DNA from: Otatea glauca
Lineage: Eukaryota > Streptophyta > Magnoliopsida > Poales > Poaceae
Reading direction: 5' to 3'
Assembly: GCA_036346275.1 (NCBI GenBank)
Contig: CM070727.1
Span: 5,509,760 to 5,573,759 of the forward strand
Length of the DNA: 64,000 nt
The notes below the pieces were generated by a model. That model was not told where the DNA came from. It saw only the letters and a list, made by a program, of their open reading frames with translations, and ran no database searches. The position numbers and the translations under genes were made by a program. Positions 10,075 to 22,113 of the stretch are shown here, piece after piece (position 1 is the stretch's first letter; each line of letters opens with the position of its first letter).

Positions 10075-10473
10075 ATGGATCAGAAGAAGTTGGCAATGGA
10101 GAGTGGTAGGAAGGGGCTGATCAGGAAGACGCTGGACCGGTGCCGGATGACCTGCGGCCGCGGGCCGGCGGCGAATAGGAAGCCGGCGGAGGGGTGCTTC
10201 TCGGTGTATGTCGGCGCGGGGAGGCGGCGGTTCATCGTCCGGACGGAGTGCGTGAACCACCCGCTCTTCCGAGCGCTGCTGGGGGAGGCCGAGGAGGCGT
10301 TCGGGTACGCGGCCGCTGGGCCGCTCGAGCTGCCGTGCGACGCCGAGGCGTTCGTCGGGGTGCTGGAGCAGATCGAGGAGGAGAAGGCGGCGGCGAGGTG
10401 CGGCCTCGTCAGGGGTCATTCCGCCTACCGGCTGCTCGTCCCCGGCCGTCCAGTCCTCGTCTGCCGGTCGTAG
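10075..10473 (+). CDS. SAUR-family auxin-responsive protein
   Basis: A single-exon frame of 132 residues starts at ATG 10075; a second in-frame ATG at 10096 could also serve. Residues 39-80 form the SAUR core: EGCFSVYVG, then RRRFIVRTECVNHPLFRALL and EAEEAFGY. A GPLELPCD segment follows, and the C-terminal helix holds EAFVGVLEQIEEEK. Length, absence of introns and high GC are usual for grass SAUR genes. Characterised SAUR proteins promote cell expansion by inhibiting PP2C.D phosphatases and so raising plasma-membrane H+-ATPase activity; for this member that is inference from family. It stands alone rather than in the usual tandem SAUR cluster, at least in this window. Confidence 0.9.
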   Translation: MDQKKLAMESGRKGLIRKTLDRCRMTCGRGPAANRKPAEGCFSVYVGAGRRRFIVRTECVNHPLFRALLGEAEEAFGYAAAGPLELPCDAEAFVGVLEQIEEEKAAARCGLVRGHSAYRLLVPGRPVLVCRS

Positions 10474-11840
10474 GTTGGATGCCGTGGGCTGTTCTTGCCC
10501 ATCGAGCTCTCTGTGTTTGTACCACCGATAAAGTACTTAATTAACCTGTGTGCAAATCATTTGGATAGCAACAAGTGGTTAGTGTGTATTGGTGGTTCAT
10601 GAGTTCTTGAGCTCGAGTTTTTTTTTGAGCTTATAATTCTCAAATTATCCTGTATGTTGGGCAATTTTTTGGTGTTGATGTGTGTTCCTCTCCTAAGTTG
10701 TAGTAACCGTTGATGCAAGAGTTGTAGATACACAATAGCTTATGTGATGTATATGGCTAAACTTCAAACAGGAGTGACACATTTTAATGCAGCTCACACT
10801 GATTGAAAACTAATAGGATTCATACACATGTAATTGCTGTGAGCATTCCTCAAGTATAGTGGTTTTGTAGTACACATGTAAAATATTGAGCTAGATTATG
10901 TATCTGAGAACATATATAACAACCAACCACAGTTGTTCCAAGGGAACCACTCTAACAGACAGCACAACCGTACCCAGTTCCTCAACCAGATTTCAAGACT
11001 TGAGAACTGTGCAGTAAGACTGCAGTATCGAACAGTTGAAGAGCTTTCACAAGCTAATATTAATATCGATTGATCGAATAAAAGGATGGTTTGCCATCTA
11101 TAATAATCGATATATCTCAGCAATAAAAAGATGACCAATATTAATTAGCATGTTAGGTCGAATAGAACTCTTAAATATGCACAGAAAATTTGATTCAAGG
11201 CAAAACTACAGCATGGACGCGCATACCTCCTGGTGCTAATAGCCCATGCCCTACCCTCTTTTGCAGTGGATGTGGTACAAAGAATTACTTGGTCTTGCAA
11301 CGGGAAAAGTTGGATTGGCAGAAGGCCTCCTAGTATTCAGCATCCACTGAGGCAGCATCTGGGTTATCATCTTCACCATCATTTGAGACTTGCAAGGGAT
11401 AATTTGAAGAAGATTTGTAACTCCAGAGCCAGTTAATGAGCAGCCTCCTTTGATTCAGGATGCTGATCAATGAGCTGGATTCCGTTTTCTTTGATTCCTT
11501 CAGAATCCTGAAGAACATCAAAGGCTGAGATGATCAGTTGATTGATCTTAAGGGGGAACAGTCAATGCTAAGTGCTAACTGATTATTCTCCAATAATAAT
11601 AATAATAAACTGGTTGATCTTGTTTTTTACTATAGTTTGAACTTGCAACCAATCAGTTGAACCCAGTTATAGTTACCATGTTGACATGATTAGAAAAACA
11701 TAGTTGGTATTTTTTGAACATTCAAAGACAAGACAAGAAAGCATATATTTGCCATCTTGAGAAACAGTCTTTACAGCCTTTGCTACATGCATCACAGGCC
11801 AGTGTGTCAAATCCATGGCTCCACATGGAGAAGCTAGAGT
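10474..11840. other. intergenic DNA with a doubtful gene relic at about 11320-11545 (minus)
   Basis: Most of the stretch holds nothing recognised. At 11320-11545 the minus strand shows two open pieces in different frames: one with FDVLQDSEGIKENGIQLIDQ and one with SNDGEDDNPDAASVDAEY before a stop. The acidic, hydrophilic composition looks protein-like, so this may be a relic of a captured gene tail. I do not recognise the family. Confidence 0.25.
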
Positions 11841-12354
11841 CATTAGATTTGGCTCCAAGGAAAACCATAGTATCTGAAAACCACAGTTTTTAAAGTACGA
11901 GGCATGAAATACTACTGTATTTACAGTTTTGAGAAAACCATGATGTGTTTGGCATTTGCAGTATTTCGTTTTTAAAAATAGCTGTTAGACTAACTACCCA
12001 TTAGTAAGCAAAAATAAAGAAGCTACATGCACATACAGAAACCAATCTTCATTCTTCAACATTTTTTTATTGTAACAAACTTTTACATGTACGAAATACT
12101 GAAATACATGATATATACCTATATCTAGGCAAGTCCATTATCCTGATCTTACATATGGATGATTAATCGCCATCTAGGCAAGTCCATTATTCAGGTTGAA
12201 CCGACGCATGTGTATATATACATCATGTATGTCTATCACGTACTGGATGACGCACAAAATGCCTTTTCTTCCTAAACCATCTCAACATCAGTTGCAGAAC
12301 AGGAGAGGAGTGTGGAAGTCCTCAGTATCGGTTTATAAAAAAAAAATAGGTAGG

Positions 12355-12526
12355 GGGCAGGTTTTTTAAAACTCCAAAAATACCATGTCATTAGGGATAC
12401 TATGGAACATAAAACCACAGTTTTTATTGCACTCAAACACCTCTAAGTTTTCAATACTATAGTATATTCAAGAAACTATGGTATTCTTCAAAAACTCCAA
12501 AAATACTATGTATCCAAATAGGCCCC
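12355..12526. mobile_element. MITE-like fragment
   Basis: ACTATGG, ACCACAGTTTTT and CAAAAACTCCAAAAATACTATG motifs recur here and at 11860-11950. The right end TCCAAATAGGCCCC is a common grass MITE terminus. No matching left end was fixed. Confidence 0.35.
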
Positions 12527-12834
12527 AACATTACGTGTCTCCACAAACAAATAGGAACATTTTTTGCCAAGGAAATCTCGAACAAAGATGCGATGCCCTA
12601 GTCAGCTCTCCCCACCCCACTGAATACTGGAAGAACACCATTCTTCTCCTATCGCTCTGGATAGTCTGGAAGAGACGCAATTGGAAGACCTTGGGAAACG
12701 AGGATCTGGACACCAATGCTACCATCCGGCTCTTCAGTGATCACCTCAAGCTCTGGGCCTCACGCGCACCCAAGGGACAGCCCCCGGATCCAGCTATTAA
12801 CTGGTGTCAACAGCTTGTAATGGTAGCCACTTAA
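12527..12834 (+). pseudogene. 3' fragment of a LINE (non-LTR retrotransposon) ORF2
   Basis: The open frame up to a TAA at 12832-12834 contains ILLLSLWIVWKRRNWKT followed by an acidic and hydrophobic helix. This is the pattern found after the reverse transcriptase (zf-RVT region) at the C-terminus of plant LINE ORF2 proteins. Everything upstream, including the endonuclease and reverse transcriptase domains, is missing, as is usual for 5'-truncated LINE copies. The ATG of the longer frame at 12478 belongs to MITE sequence and is not the natural start. Confidence 0.6.
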
Positions 12835-14220
12835 TATAATCTCTGCTCCTCCCTCCCCAACATTGCTGTCTATCCTAGGAGGCAACTGCTCTGCAGAATG
12901 CCAGCCTCCTGTAACCATACTACAATTTTTAAATGTTATGAAAGAGTTCAGGAGGGCCAAAAAATAGGAATGTTACGCGGATGTGGAAATCTTGGTTAAA
13001 AAAATTGCCATAATTCATTGACTAAGTAGTCCAACGTTAACTTTTGGAGCATTTGATACACCACCAAGAGAGTGTCAAGTCAACTTTAAGATGAGTTGGG
13101 CTCCAACCTCTCTTGACTCCTCTGGAGTAAAAAATTGGAGCCACCTTGTTTTTGCTAGCTCCAACTTCATCTGAAAAGCTGAAGGCAAGAGCTCGTCAAA
13201 ACACACAGTAAATAAAATTTAGCAGCAAGATGTTGTGGTATGTAAACTGGATTGAACTTTTGAGGAGCATGGTTTGGAGGGGGAAAGTGTAGCTAGAGAC
13301 TTAATGTCTCAGCATGGTAGCAAACCGAAGATACTTTAAGGAAAAAAACAATCAAGAAGATTTAAAAATTGGCACAGAGTCTGCTGGTAATTCACATGGT
13401 AGAGTATACAATTTTGGGTAAAAATTGGCACAAAGAGTCAAGGAGTCAAAAGAAAAGGCTGCATGTAATCCTACAAGTTATGTGTGAAACATTCACTCAT
13501 ATAAGGTGACGTCCACTCTTTTTTCCAATGGGAAAGGTGAGCTGAACTCTTGAAAAGTCACATTGGTTCTTTCGCTTGAATTCACGGACTCCTATTCTTG
13601 AGATTCTCACCCTATAAACTGCGTAGCGTACAATTTAAAGTCGTCAATTGTTGCCAAATTCCACGAGTTGTGCAGTTTACGGGGTTGCAAATTGATACAG
13701 CACATGCAGATTATAGCATTGCAAGACTGGAATTGTGAGAGTTCTGCACTTTGCAAACTTTGCAATATTAGTCTATGATGGCTAACCAAAAGGATACAAG
13801 TACACAAGTCCTTTTGAAACTGAGCTCAGTTATGCAATTTGCTAAGAAACAATAAGTCTAACTAAACAACGATAAAGCTCTCAATTCAGTATTTCTAACA
13901 GGTGCGTAGTTGCAGTTAATCAAATCATGTTAACACAACAAGCAATGTAAGTTTTTTAGAAACAGAATAAGCAATGGAAGTATCCTACAACCAATACAAA
14001 AAAACAAAAAGAGGCCAAGTACCGACTACAACCTAAAACCCAAAAAATATATCTCCGCTAAGTAAAATCTACTTGCAGATTACAACGCTCTCCAAATTCC
14101 CAGGCGATTAAAGTCTCCCACAACACCAATTCTAACAAGGATAGGAATGCATCGCGAGACCTAGTTGTGGGAACCCCCCCTCTCCACCCAAACCACACCC
14201 CCAAACATAGAATAGTTCAC
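12835..14220. other. intergenic DNA, repeat-like but unassigned
   Basis: Short inverted pieces such as GGAGCCACC/GGGCTCCAACC at 13090-13170 suggest MITE debris. No gene or RNA can be supported. Confidence 0.35.
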
Positions 14221-14221
14221 C

Positions 14222-14313
14222 TGAGAAGGAGGATGCACAGTGGAAGTCGGCGACCTCGGCGAGTCGCTCTCTTCGTGGCCTCGCCTCGCCGCGTCGCTCC
14301 GCCTCTTCGTCAT
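14222..14313 (-). other. possible orphan first exon
   Basis: On the minus strand an ATG at 14313-14311 opens a 31-residue basic and Ser/Pro-rich frame (it includes KRRSDAARRGHEESDSPRS), running to a splice-donor-like CAG|GTGAAC at about 14222. The GC-rich composition is exon-like and distinct from its surroundings. No downstream exon was found, so it may be a relic or a captured fragment. Confidence 0.25.
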
Positions 14314-14940
14314 GCCGTAATGCTATGGATTAACTTATAAAATGCCGTCACTTATACGTGTCATTAATACGTCAATGAGATAAATAAGACATTTTATTAA
14401 TTATATCAAGTAAAACAGAACATATGATTAAATCTCTCTAATGTTACTTGAGGAAAAATATGTAATATTAAAATGTACGAGGGGTAAATATGTAATATTA
14501 TGGAGAGGGAAATGATCACTATTTTTGTCCCTCCTCTATCTCTTTTTAAATAGTTTCTTCTCATTTTTTTTAAAATATCTCCCTTCCTTACCGTAGAAGA
14601 ATCGGAGGGATATTTGACATCTTTCGCACCAAGGAATCGCGAGAGCTAGAGATGCTATGCTATGGCACCGCGGGAGGCCGAGGGCGCACGAGCCAGCAGA
14701 TGCCACGCTTTGGAGGAACGGAATGAAGGGCGATCGTGCAATGCGAGCGGAGGAGCAGCTGTGGCCTGCGCGAGAGCTGACGCACGGTGCGCGAGAAGGC
14801 TGGTGCTACGGAGGAGAAGCGTGAGAGGTCCTTCTACGGTATAGGAGCACGAAAAATGCTTTCCGTAGTGACCATGGGACTAGTTTTCAAAAAAAAATCA
14901 GAAGAACGCTGTTTTTACTTAAAAAGAAAAAAAAGGAGAA

Positions 14941-15148
14941 TGGGCCAAAACAGAGGTGTTTCTACGGAAAGGTACCAAACAAATGGGCTGGAACAACCAG
15001 CCCATTTCTTTTTCTGCCGCCGCGGCCCAACCGCCACCTCCTAAACCCTAATCCCGGCATTGGACGGTCGAGACTACCCAGCTCCTGCCCACAAACCGCA
15101 TCCGACGCTCAGTAAGACTCCACGTCGCCCCCACGCTTCCTTTATAAA
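14941..15148 (+). promoter_or_regulatory. RPL7A promoter: Site II motifs, telo-box, TATA
   Basis: Site II elements TGGGCC (14941-14946), TGGGCT (14984-14989), its complement AGCCCA (about 14998-15003) and GGCCCA (15024-15029) precede a telo-box AAACCCTAA (15043-15051) and a TATAAA (about 15143). This combination is well known in plant ribosomal-protein and other growth-linked promoters, where TCP-type factors bind Site II. It sits about 100-300 bp upstream of the RPL7A start. Confidence 0.8.
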
Positions 15149-15241
15149 GTCACCTCTCCGGTTCGAAGTGCCGCTCGTCGCCGCCGCCTGCTCCTCCGCA
15201 TCGCCGTGTCCCGTTCGGACCCTAAGTTCCTCACCGGCGGA

Positions 15242-17494
15242 ATGGTACGCTCTCGCCGCCGATTCCTCCGCAGTACTAGTGGGTTGATTGCCGCTGTTGC
15301 AACCTCTTTCGGTTAAAAAAGCTGGAGTTTTAGAGGTTTTTGGTGATATTTTTTTTATCTAGTCTCGTGGATCTTGGGAGTGCTGGCTTTAAATTCTTGC
15401 AGCTGTAGTGTCGATGCGTTATAGATTACCTTTGTACACTTCGCATGGGATTCATGTGTGAATCTTGGAATGTGCTAAGCGTTTGGATCGCAAATCTCGC
15501 AGGCCCCGAAGCGAGGTGGGAGGGCGCCAGTACCGGCGAAGAAGAAGACGGTGCTGCACTCTACACTCTGTTCGTGCTTTGAAATCTTTGTGTTTTCTTG
15601 GTTGGAGTGTGTGTGATTTGGTTGGGTTGGTCTGGATGCAGGAGAAGGTGACGAACCCGCTGTTCGAGAAGAGGCCGAAGCAGTTCGGCATCGGCGGCGC
15701 GCTGCCGCCCAAGAAGGACCTTCACCGGTTCGTGAAGTGGCCCAAGGTCGTGCGCATCCAGCGCCAGCGCCGCATCCTCAAGCAACGCCTCAAGGTGCCA
15801 CCGGCGCTCAACCAGTTCACCCGCACCCTCGATAAGAACCTAGGTATGTACAGATTTATTGATTCATTCATCCCTTCTCGATTTATAGAGTTGGCACTGC
15901 ACTTGGAAATCACAATGGCTGAGATTGTTAGGAGTTTAGCAGATGTACCTGCTGTTTTGTTTCAATTCTGGAATAGTTGAGAGAACCTGTCCTAACAAAT
16001 GTCTTTTGTGTAATAGGTTAATGATGATGAATAGTGTCTATGTGTGCGTTGTAAAGTTTCCTGTGACCTTTGGGCATTGTGGTTTACATGATTATGGCAA
16101 TATATGGTAGGCTGTGCTTAATATCTGTTATCTTGATTAGGATATGAAGCAGTTCTTGAGTGAATAGAGCCTTTCCTTAGTGTTTGTCTAGATTTTTTTG
16201 CTAATGTTTCGCGGGATTTGGGTTCACTACTTACGAATGGATAATGGACTGTTTAACCCTTCTTTCAGTATCCTGTTAATATATTAACATCCTGTGACAA
16301 CATACGAGTGGCTATTTGCTCGTAGAAGTTACTTAAGAACTATAGAGTGGCTGTCATCAGCTTCTTCCCCTGGGGATGCCATCAATAGAAGAGATCATCA
16401 TGCTTTGTTTTAATTTACTGTGATTGTTATGTCTGGACTTGGAGTCATGCCTTCTCTACTTTTGTGCTATTTGTATGTAGGTTGTTTGGTTGCTGTTGCT
16501 GCTTTTTTTTTGTCTTTGTTGGCAGTTGTTTCTTTAGTTATGTGATTAAGCATGCCATCATATACCATTGTAAAAGTGAAAGCACTAATCTTTTTGTATG
16601 AACCTTGAATAGCTATGCATCATCTGTTTAGTCTTCAAAAAAATTTGTGCTGTCTAAAATCTCTGATGTAAATCTTTGGTTTCAGCCACGAACCTGTTTA
16701 AGATGCTTCTCAAGTACCGCCCTGAGGATAAGGCCGCCAAGAAGGAGAGGCTTTTGAAAAGGGCCCAGGCTGAGACTGAGGGGAAAACCGTTGAAGCAAA
16801 GAAACCAATAGTTGTCAAATATGGCCTTAACCATGTGACTTACCTCATTGAGCAGGTACTAAAGGATTTTTTGACCTCTTTGTTTCACCTAGTTGTGTTA
16901 AACAAGAGCTAGCTTTCATGGCAACTGGCAACAATGTTGTGACAATTGAATGTTTTCCTGCAGAGCAAGGCCCAGCTGGTTGTTATCGCCCATGATGTTG
17001 ATCCAATTGAGCTGGTTGTGTGGCTTCCAGCCCTGTGCAGGAAGATGGAGGTCCCTTACTGCATTGTGAAAGGAAAAGCTCGCCTTGGATCGGTATATTT
17101 CCTGATTGCTCTTTGTTTTACTTGTTGAATGTGTAAAGGCTAGTAGGAACAAAGTCTCATTCTTTGCAAATAATCATCCGTAGATTGTTCACAAGAAGAC
17201 CGCATCCGTTCTGTGCCTGACCACTGTCAAGAACGAGGACAAGCTTGAGTTCAGCAAGATCTTGGAGGCTATCAAGGTAAGAAACCATGAAATCCCTCAT
17301 CCTTGAGCGCAAATGCTGTGCCCTTGCTCATCTTGACTAACGCTGCGACTTGCATTCCCCAGGCTAACTTCAACGACAAGTTTGATGAGATCAGGAAGAA
17401 GTGGGGAGGTGGCATCATGGGCTCGAAGTCGCAGGCGAAGACCAAGGCCAGGGAAAAGCTGCTCGCGAAGGAGGCTGCCCAGCGGATGACCTGA
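15242..17494 (+). CDS. RPL7A: 60S ribosomal protein L7a (eL8)
   Basis: Seven exons join in frame: 15242-15244 (the ATG alone), 15503-15550, 15642-15843, 16686-16855, 16964-17092, 17184-17276 and 17363-17494 (TGA). All introns are GT..AG. The product is 258 residues, the usual plant length. It starts MAPKRGGRAPVPAKKKT, continues with the basic TNPLFEKRPKQFGIGG segment and the L7Ae/L30e fold (LVVIAHDVDPIELVVWLPAL), and ends in a basic tail. It is a structural protein of the large cytosolic ribosomal subunit that binds rRNA. The first exon ends exactly after the start codon, which puts intron 1 between codons 1 and 2. The promoter carries ribosomal-protein motifs. Confidence 0.97.
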
Positions 17495-17880
17495 ATTTAT
17501 CCTCTGTTGAGTCTGTGCTGTAGTTCCGTTTTCAGTGTCCTGATTTTGACGAGTAACTCATTGAGCACCGTGCAAAAGTACTGTGGTTTTCTGAATCTAG
17601 TTTCATATCTTTTCGTTCATCAGACCATGTTAGAAACTTTGCGAGATCAGAAACCTACGGTGTTTGGCTTCTATAGAGTTTATGCTGTCTTGGAGGTTGG
17701 AGCCACAGGAGTCATGGAACATTTCATTTGCTTTCCAGATATCTTTGCCCTGAAGGTTATATATACACTTAACAGATTGATGTAGTTAAGCGTTCTTGCT
17801 GCAATTAATGTTACGATTTTTTAGAACTGCATGTTAAGTCGTATAGCAACAAAATCAACGTAAAAAAGTATTAACAATAT
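17495..17880 (+). other. RPL7A 3' UTR and flank
   Basis: T-rich sequence without a credible frame follows the stop, consistent with a 3' UTR of about 300 bases before a hAT element begins at 17919. Confidence 0.5.
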
Positions 17881-17918
17881 GAACCTACACGATCTTCAAG
17901 TTCGCCAATGGCTCAAGT

Positions 17919-18803
17919 CAGGGTTAACAACTTCTTTTTTGCAACTGAAATTCGAAATCTGGTCGGCACCGGTTTGTTGCGATTTTCAGTCGAATTTCGG
18001 TAAAAACCGAATGGTTTGCGGAAGTCAAACCGATTCAAAAAACCAAAAACCGGTCGAAAAAGTCGAAAGTCGAAAATTGACAACAGGAAATTTTTTTTGT
18101 GAAAATGCAAGAAAAAATTGTGAAAAATGCAAAAAAATTGAAAAAAATACAAAAAATCCCAAATAATCTATCAAACACTAGAAATTTAAACACTTTTTGA
18201 AATCATTTATTTATTCTAAAAAATCCAAAACAGCAATTAATGAAAAAGGAGCAAAGACACTGTCAGATTTTTTATATATTATTTAAAAGATTTATTATAT
18301 TCTGAAATTTTAATGTAACCATAACTAGTGCCAAAGTATTATGTACTGAAATTTTCATAAATATTAGACTTCATTTAGTACCCATATAAAATCAAAAATA
18401 GAAGAGCGTATACAATGATAATAGCACTTTCATAACTTTTAAAAAATACACATCTGATCATCACCTAAAAAATTTACAGCATCATTGTAATTACTTTATA
18501 ATGTCACACAAAAAATTTAAGAAATATTAGACTTCATTTTGTGCCCCTAGAAAATAAAAAACTGAAGAGCATATATTCTGACAGTACCACTGTCAGAATT
18601 TTTTTAAAAATACACAGGTCTGGTAATAATCTGAAAATTTTGTAGCATCATTACCTCAAGACCTCTCACAAAAATTTTAACACTTTTTTTGCTAAATTTC
18701 TTCAAATATTTTAAATTTACGTTTGAGTTTCATAGCTTACAGCTCGGTTTGAAATTCCGAATAGGCTCGGCAAGGTCGGGTTTTCGTCCGCAAAGCGAAC
18801 CTG
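17919..18803. mobile_element. non-autonomous hAT element (CAGGGTTAAC family)
   Basis: The left end is CAGGGTTAACAAC and the right end is the complement of CAGGTTCGCTTT. The flanks are GCTCAAGT (17911-17918) and GCTCAGGT (18804-18811), an 8-bp duplication with one mismatch. The interior begins with CGAATTTCGGTAAAAACCG-type motifs and continues AT-rich, with no coding region. It lies between RPL7A and the p24beta3 promoter. The ends and CCG/CGG-rich subterminal zone match the smaller element at 36970-37357, so they are probably one family. Confidence 0.75.
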
Positions 18804-19975
18804 GCTCAGGTTGAACACACACGAAACGGAGTATTTTACCGGCAATCTAACAATTTGGCTGACCCAATTTAGCCCAAATATTAATCAGACCGGGCTTGCA
18901 GTTGGGGCCCGATTTCCAGATACGTTTCGTGCATCACGTATTCACTGGCAAGCGGGCCCCACCCCATTGCCACAGTCTTGCGTCACAAAGGCCAAAGCCC
19001 ACATGAACAAGGCATTAAACCAACGCAAAAGAGAGAACCTCCCGTGCTCTCCGAATACCTCCAACGAAGCCAACTCCGATTTCCCGATCTCGCGTGCAAG
19101 AAACTCCGCGAAAAGATTTTGGTTTCCCGGACTGTGCCCAAGGTCAGCTATTCAATTTTGTTATTACTGGTTTGGATTCCCTCCTATCAATGAACCAGTC
19201 GTGCGGAACAGCTCGAATTAGCTTTCTTTTTGAAGGAAATTTTTCTATCTACCTCTCTGTTTTTTTAGCAAGATTTGTGTCTCTTGGAACGGCTCGGGCT
19301 GCTCCGCGTTTTCTGGTTGTTATTCTGCTAGTTCTTCCCCGAATTATGATGCGCCTCTTGCATCTTGGCTTCTTAATTCGCTGCACCAATTGATGGACAA
19401 GGGCAATGCGCGCCGATCTAGCAGGAATGCTTGGCTCGTTGCATAGCTATTGCCCCTGTGCCCCAGTTTTGAAGGGAGGTTTTAACTCTTACCCTAGGTT
19501 AGGTTCTACTTACGTGTATTTGTAGCTTGGGGCAGTTAGTGTGTGAGGCTGTGAGCTATCACCGCAAGTTCGTATTTTTCAGTGATGTGCTTACTTGTAC
19601 CTCTTATCTGTGTATTAAGCAATTGCTTGAAGCTGGTATGCTGATTCACTTGTTAATTTCTTCATAATGCTTAGTCACAAAAAACTTAGTCAAAAAGATT
19701 TGTTCATGATGCATTACCATAGTGAGTGGAATAGTGAATCATGTCTTGAATACCACAAATAGCTAGGATAATGTTGAACCATAGTCATGTGACTTTGGGA
19801 GGCAGTTGCTGTATGTTCGTCTTCACGTTAATGTCCTTGATCGTCAGTGTTTTGAGTTGAAACATTTAGTCCAACTTTCTTGAATGCCATCAATAGTTGC
19901 AGTCGTTTGGTAATGCTTGAATTCCAGCTGGACGGAGTCTAATTTCATTACTTTTGTGTTTCTGCCAGTAGGACG

Positions 19976-21465
19976 ATGGAGGGGAGGGGATTGAGATTGG
20001 GATATTTCTTAGTTCTATGTCTTGTGCCTTTGTTGCGCCCTGCTGTGGCTATTCGCTTTGTCATCGATAGGGAAGAGTGCTTCTCTCATAATGTTGAGTA
20101 TGAAGGGGATACAGTTCATGTATCCTTTGTTGTCATCAAGACAGACACCCCATGGCATTATACCGAGGATGGTGTGGATCTTGTGGTATGACCTTTTTTC
20201 TCTTTTCATTCCCTGTCATTTTTCTGCATGTGTGTATACCCCAACTGTACATAGTGTTGAAATTGCTGATTCATGGTTGCATTGTTGGTAAGAAACAATA
20301 ACTGGCTAACTACCTTAAATGTTTGTAGTTCAACAATGGAAATATCGAACATAAATTAGAAAGAACAAGGAGACCATACAAAGCATTTAAACTACAGCTC
20401 TTGATTTGATGTTTGTATGAACCCTTGAAAACCCTCAAGTCATGTGGGATGTCACTCCATCTTGCTTGGTGTAGCATGTAGCATCATGCTGTGCTTTGGA
20501 TTTCTATGCATTGGCAGCAAAATATTACTATGACAGCAACATTTTCGATGTGTTGGTTGCTAAATGATACTTTTAGCTTCTTAATTTTGTTCTTTCTTTT
20601 TTTAGATATAGTAATTGTATTCTTGCTAAATATGTCTAGTTTTTAGAAGTTTTCCGTAGAAATCTACCATTTCTTTCATGGACGGAATCATTTAATCAGT
20701 TGTGGTTGGTTGGTTATTAGTCTTACTTTGTAATAAGGATTGATGTTGAACAAATGAATTACTGTTATATCATATATGCTGGCCCATGTATATTTAATGA
20801 TTCAAATCTACATCATGATGTAGATTGTAGCAGCATCAATCAGCTGATGCATGCTGAGTCGTGTCTGCTTTTCTTTATTTAATTCCTGATGTTTAGTAAT
20901 AATCTGTGCAGCTAGCTTTTTGAGAGCATCCCAGCAGCATTTTGTTATTTGTGTACTAATTAAGCTATTTATTATGAGTCACATCCACTGCAAAGCTGAT
21001 TCAATCTTGATTTATGGCAGGTTAAAGATCCTAATGGCAATCAAATCCATGATTCTCGTGACAAGACTAGTGATAAGTTCGAATTCATAGTTCAGAACAG
21101 TGGTGTCCATCGCTTCTGCTTCACTAATAAGTCCCCATCTCATGAAACTGTAGACTTTGATGTTCATGTTGGTCATTTTTCGTATTTTGACCAGCATGCC
21201 AAAGATGGTAAGAGTTTCTGTACTCTGTAGTTTCCTTTAACTTGTCTAACAAGCAACTTGCCATTGATACCTTTCTTCTGGAAAATTGTAGTGCATTTTG
21301 GTCCTTTGTTTGAACAAATTGCGAAGTTGGATGAAGCCCTCTACAACATTCAGTTCGAACAGCACTGGCTAGAGGCCCAAACAGACCGCCAAGCAATATG
21401 TAAGCTGCTCCTTCCATGCTCTCTTCTAAATACCAGTGAATTGCAATATGTAAGGTTCTCCTGTT

Positions 21466-21500
<35 letters not shown>

Positions 21501-22113
21501 CACACAGAGAGATTCAAAAGAGATTCTCTTCTCTAAATACTACTTCCGAGTTGTAGTCAATGCAGGACTTTCCTGTTGCTTTACTGCCAATAATTTGCCC
21601 TGCATTGGAGCTCCAGCCTGTTATTTAAGCATTTAGGCCGAAGATGCCAACATAACCATCTTCAGCTAGACTCGCTTCCATTACCAACTTGGGAAGGGAT
21701 GGATGGTTTTGAATTTTGAGAACTATTATGTACTCCACTAATTAGCAACGTGAAAGCACATGCCAAGTTATGTTTGGTGTAAACCTCATGTTTTATCAGA
21801 GTCCGTCCACTGCATAGTCTTTTGCCCTGATGAACTTATTGCTGCTGCCATGTCAGGACTTTTTATTTACTATTTTCCATGACTTTTCAGCTATAATCTT
21901 CGAGTGCAAAATTGACACTACCAGCTATACGTAAATTGTTGCTAAAAGTGCAATATTTTCCTTCCCTATTGTGATGCAGTAAACGAGAACATGAGCAGGC
22001 GGGCAGTTCACAAGGCACTCTTCGAATCAGCTGCCCTTATTGCAGCCACTGTTGTGCAGGTCTACCTATTGCATCGCCTCTTCGAGCGTAAGCTGGGGAC
22101 ATCTAGGGTCTAA
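19976..22113 (+). CDS. p24beta3: p24 cargo receptor, beta-3 type (emp24/GOLD domain)
   Basis: Four exons join in frame: 19976-20185, 21021-21207, 21292-21399 and 21980-22113, giving 212 residues. Residues 1-25 are a signal peptide. A GOLD domain follows, with ECFSHNVEYEGDTVHVSF, two Cys (EEC, RFCF) and ETVDFDVHVGHF. Next come a coiled-coil segment (LFEQIAKLDEALYNIQFEQ), one membrane helix near 180-202, and a short cytosolic tail RLFERKLGTSRV. Plant p24 proteins cycle between ER and Golgi in COPI/COPII vesicles as cargo receptors. The sequence matches my memory of Arabidopsis p24beta3 rather than beta2 or the delta class. A 5'-UTR intron probably runs from the GT at 19143 to the AG at about 19970, because a GC-rich leader ends AAG|GTCAGC. 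Confidence 0.92.
21469..21497 (+). repeat. (CT)n microsatellite
   Basis: About fourteen CT units lie within intron 3 of the p24beta3 gene. Confidence 0.95.

Noticed and set aside
16015..16120. Possible C/D-box snoRNA in an RPL7A intron (TGATGA at about 16023)
   Set aside because: No CUGA D box or terminal stem could be found at a suitable distance.
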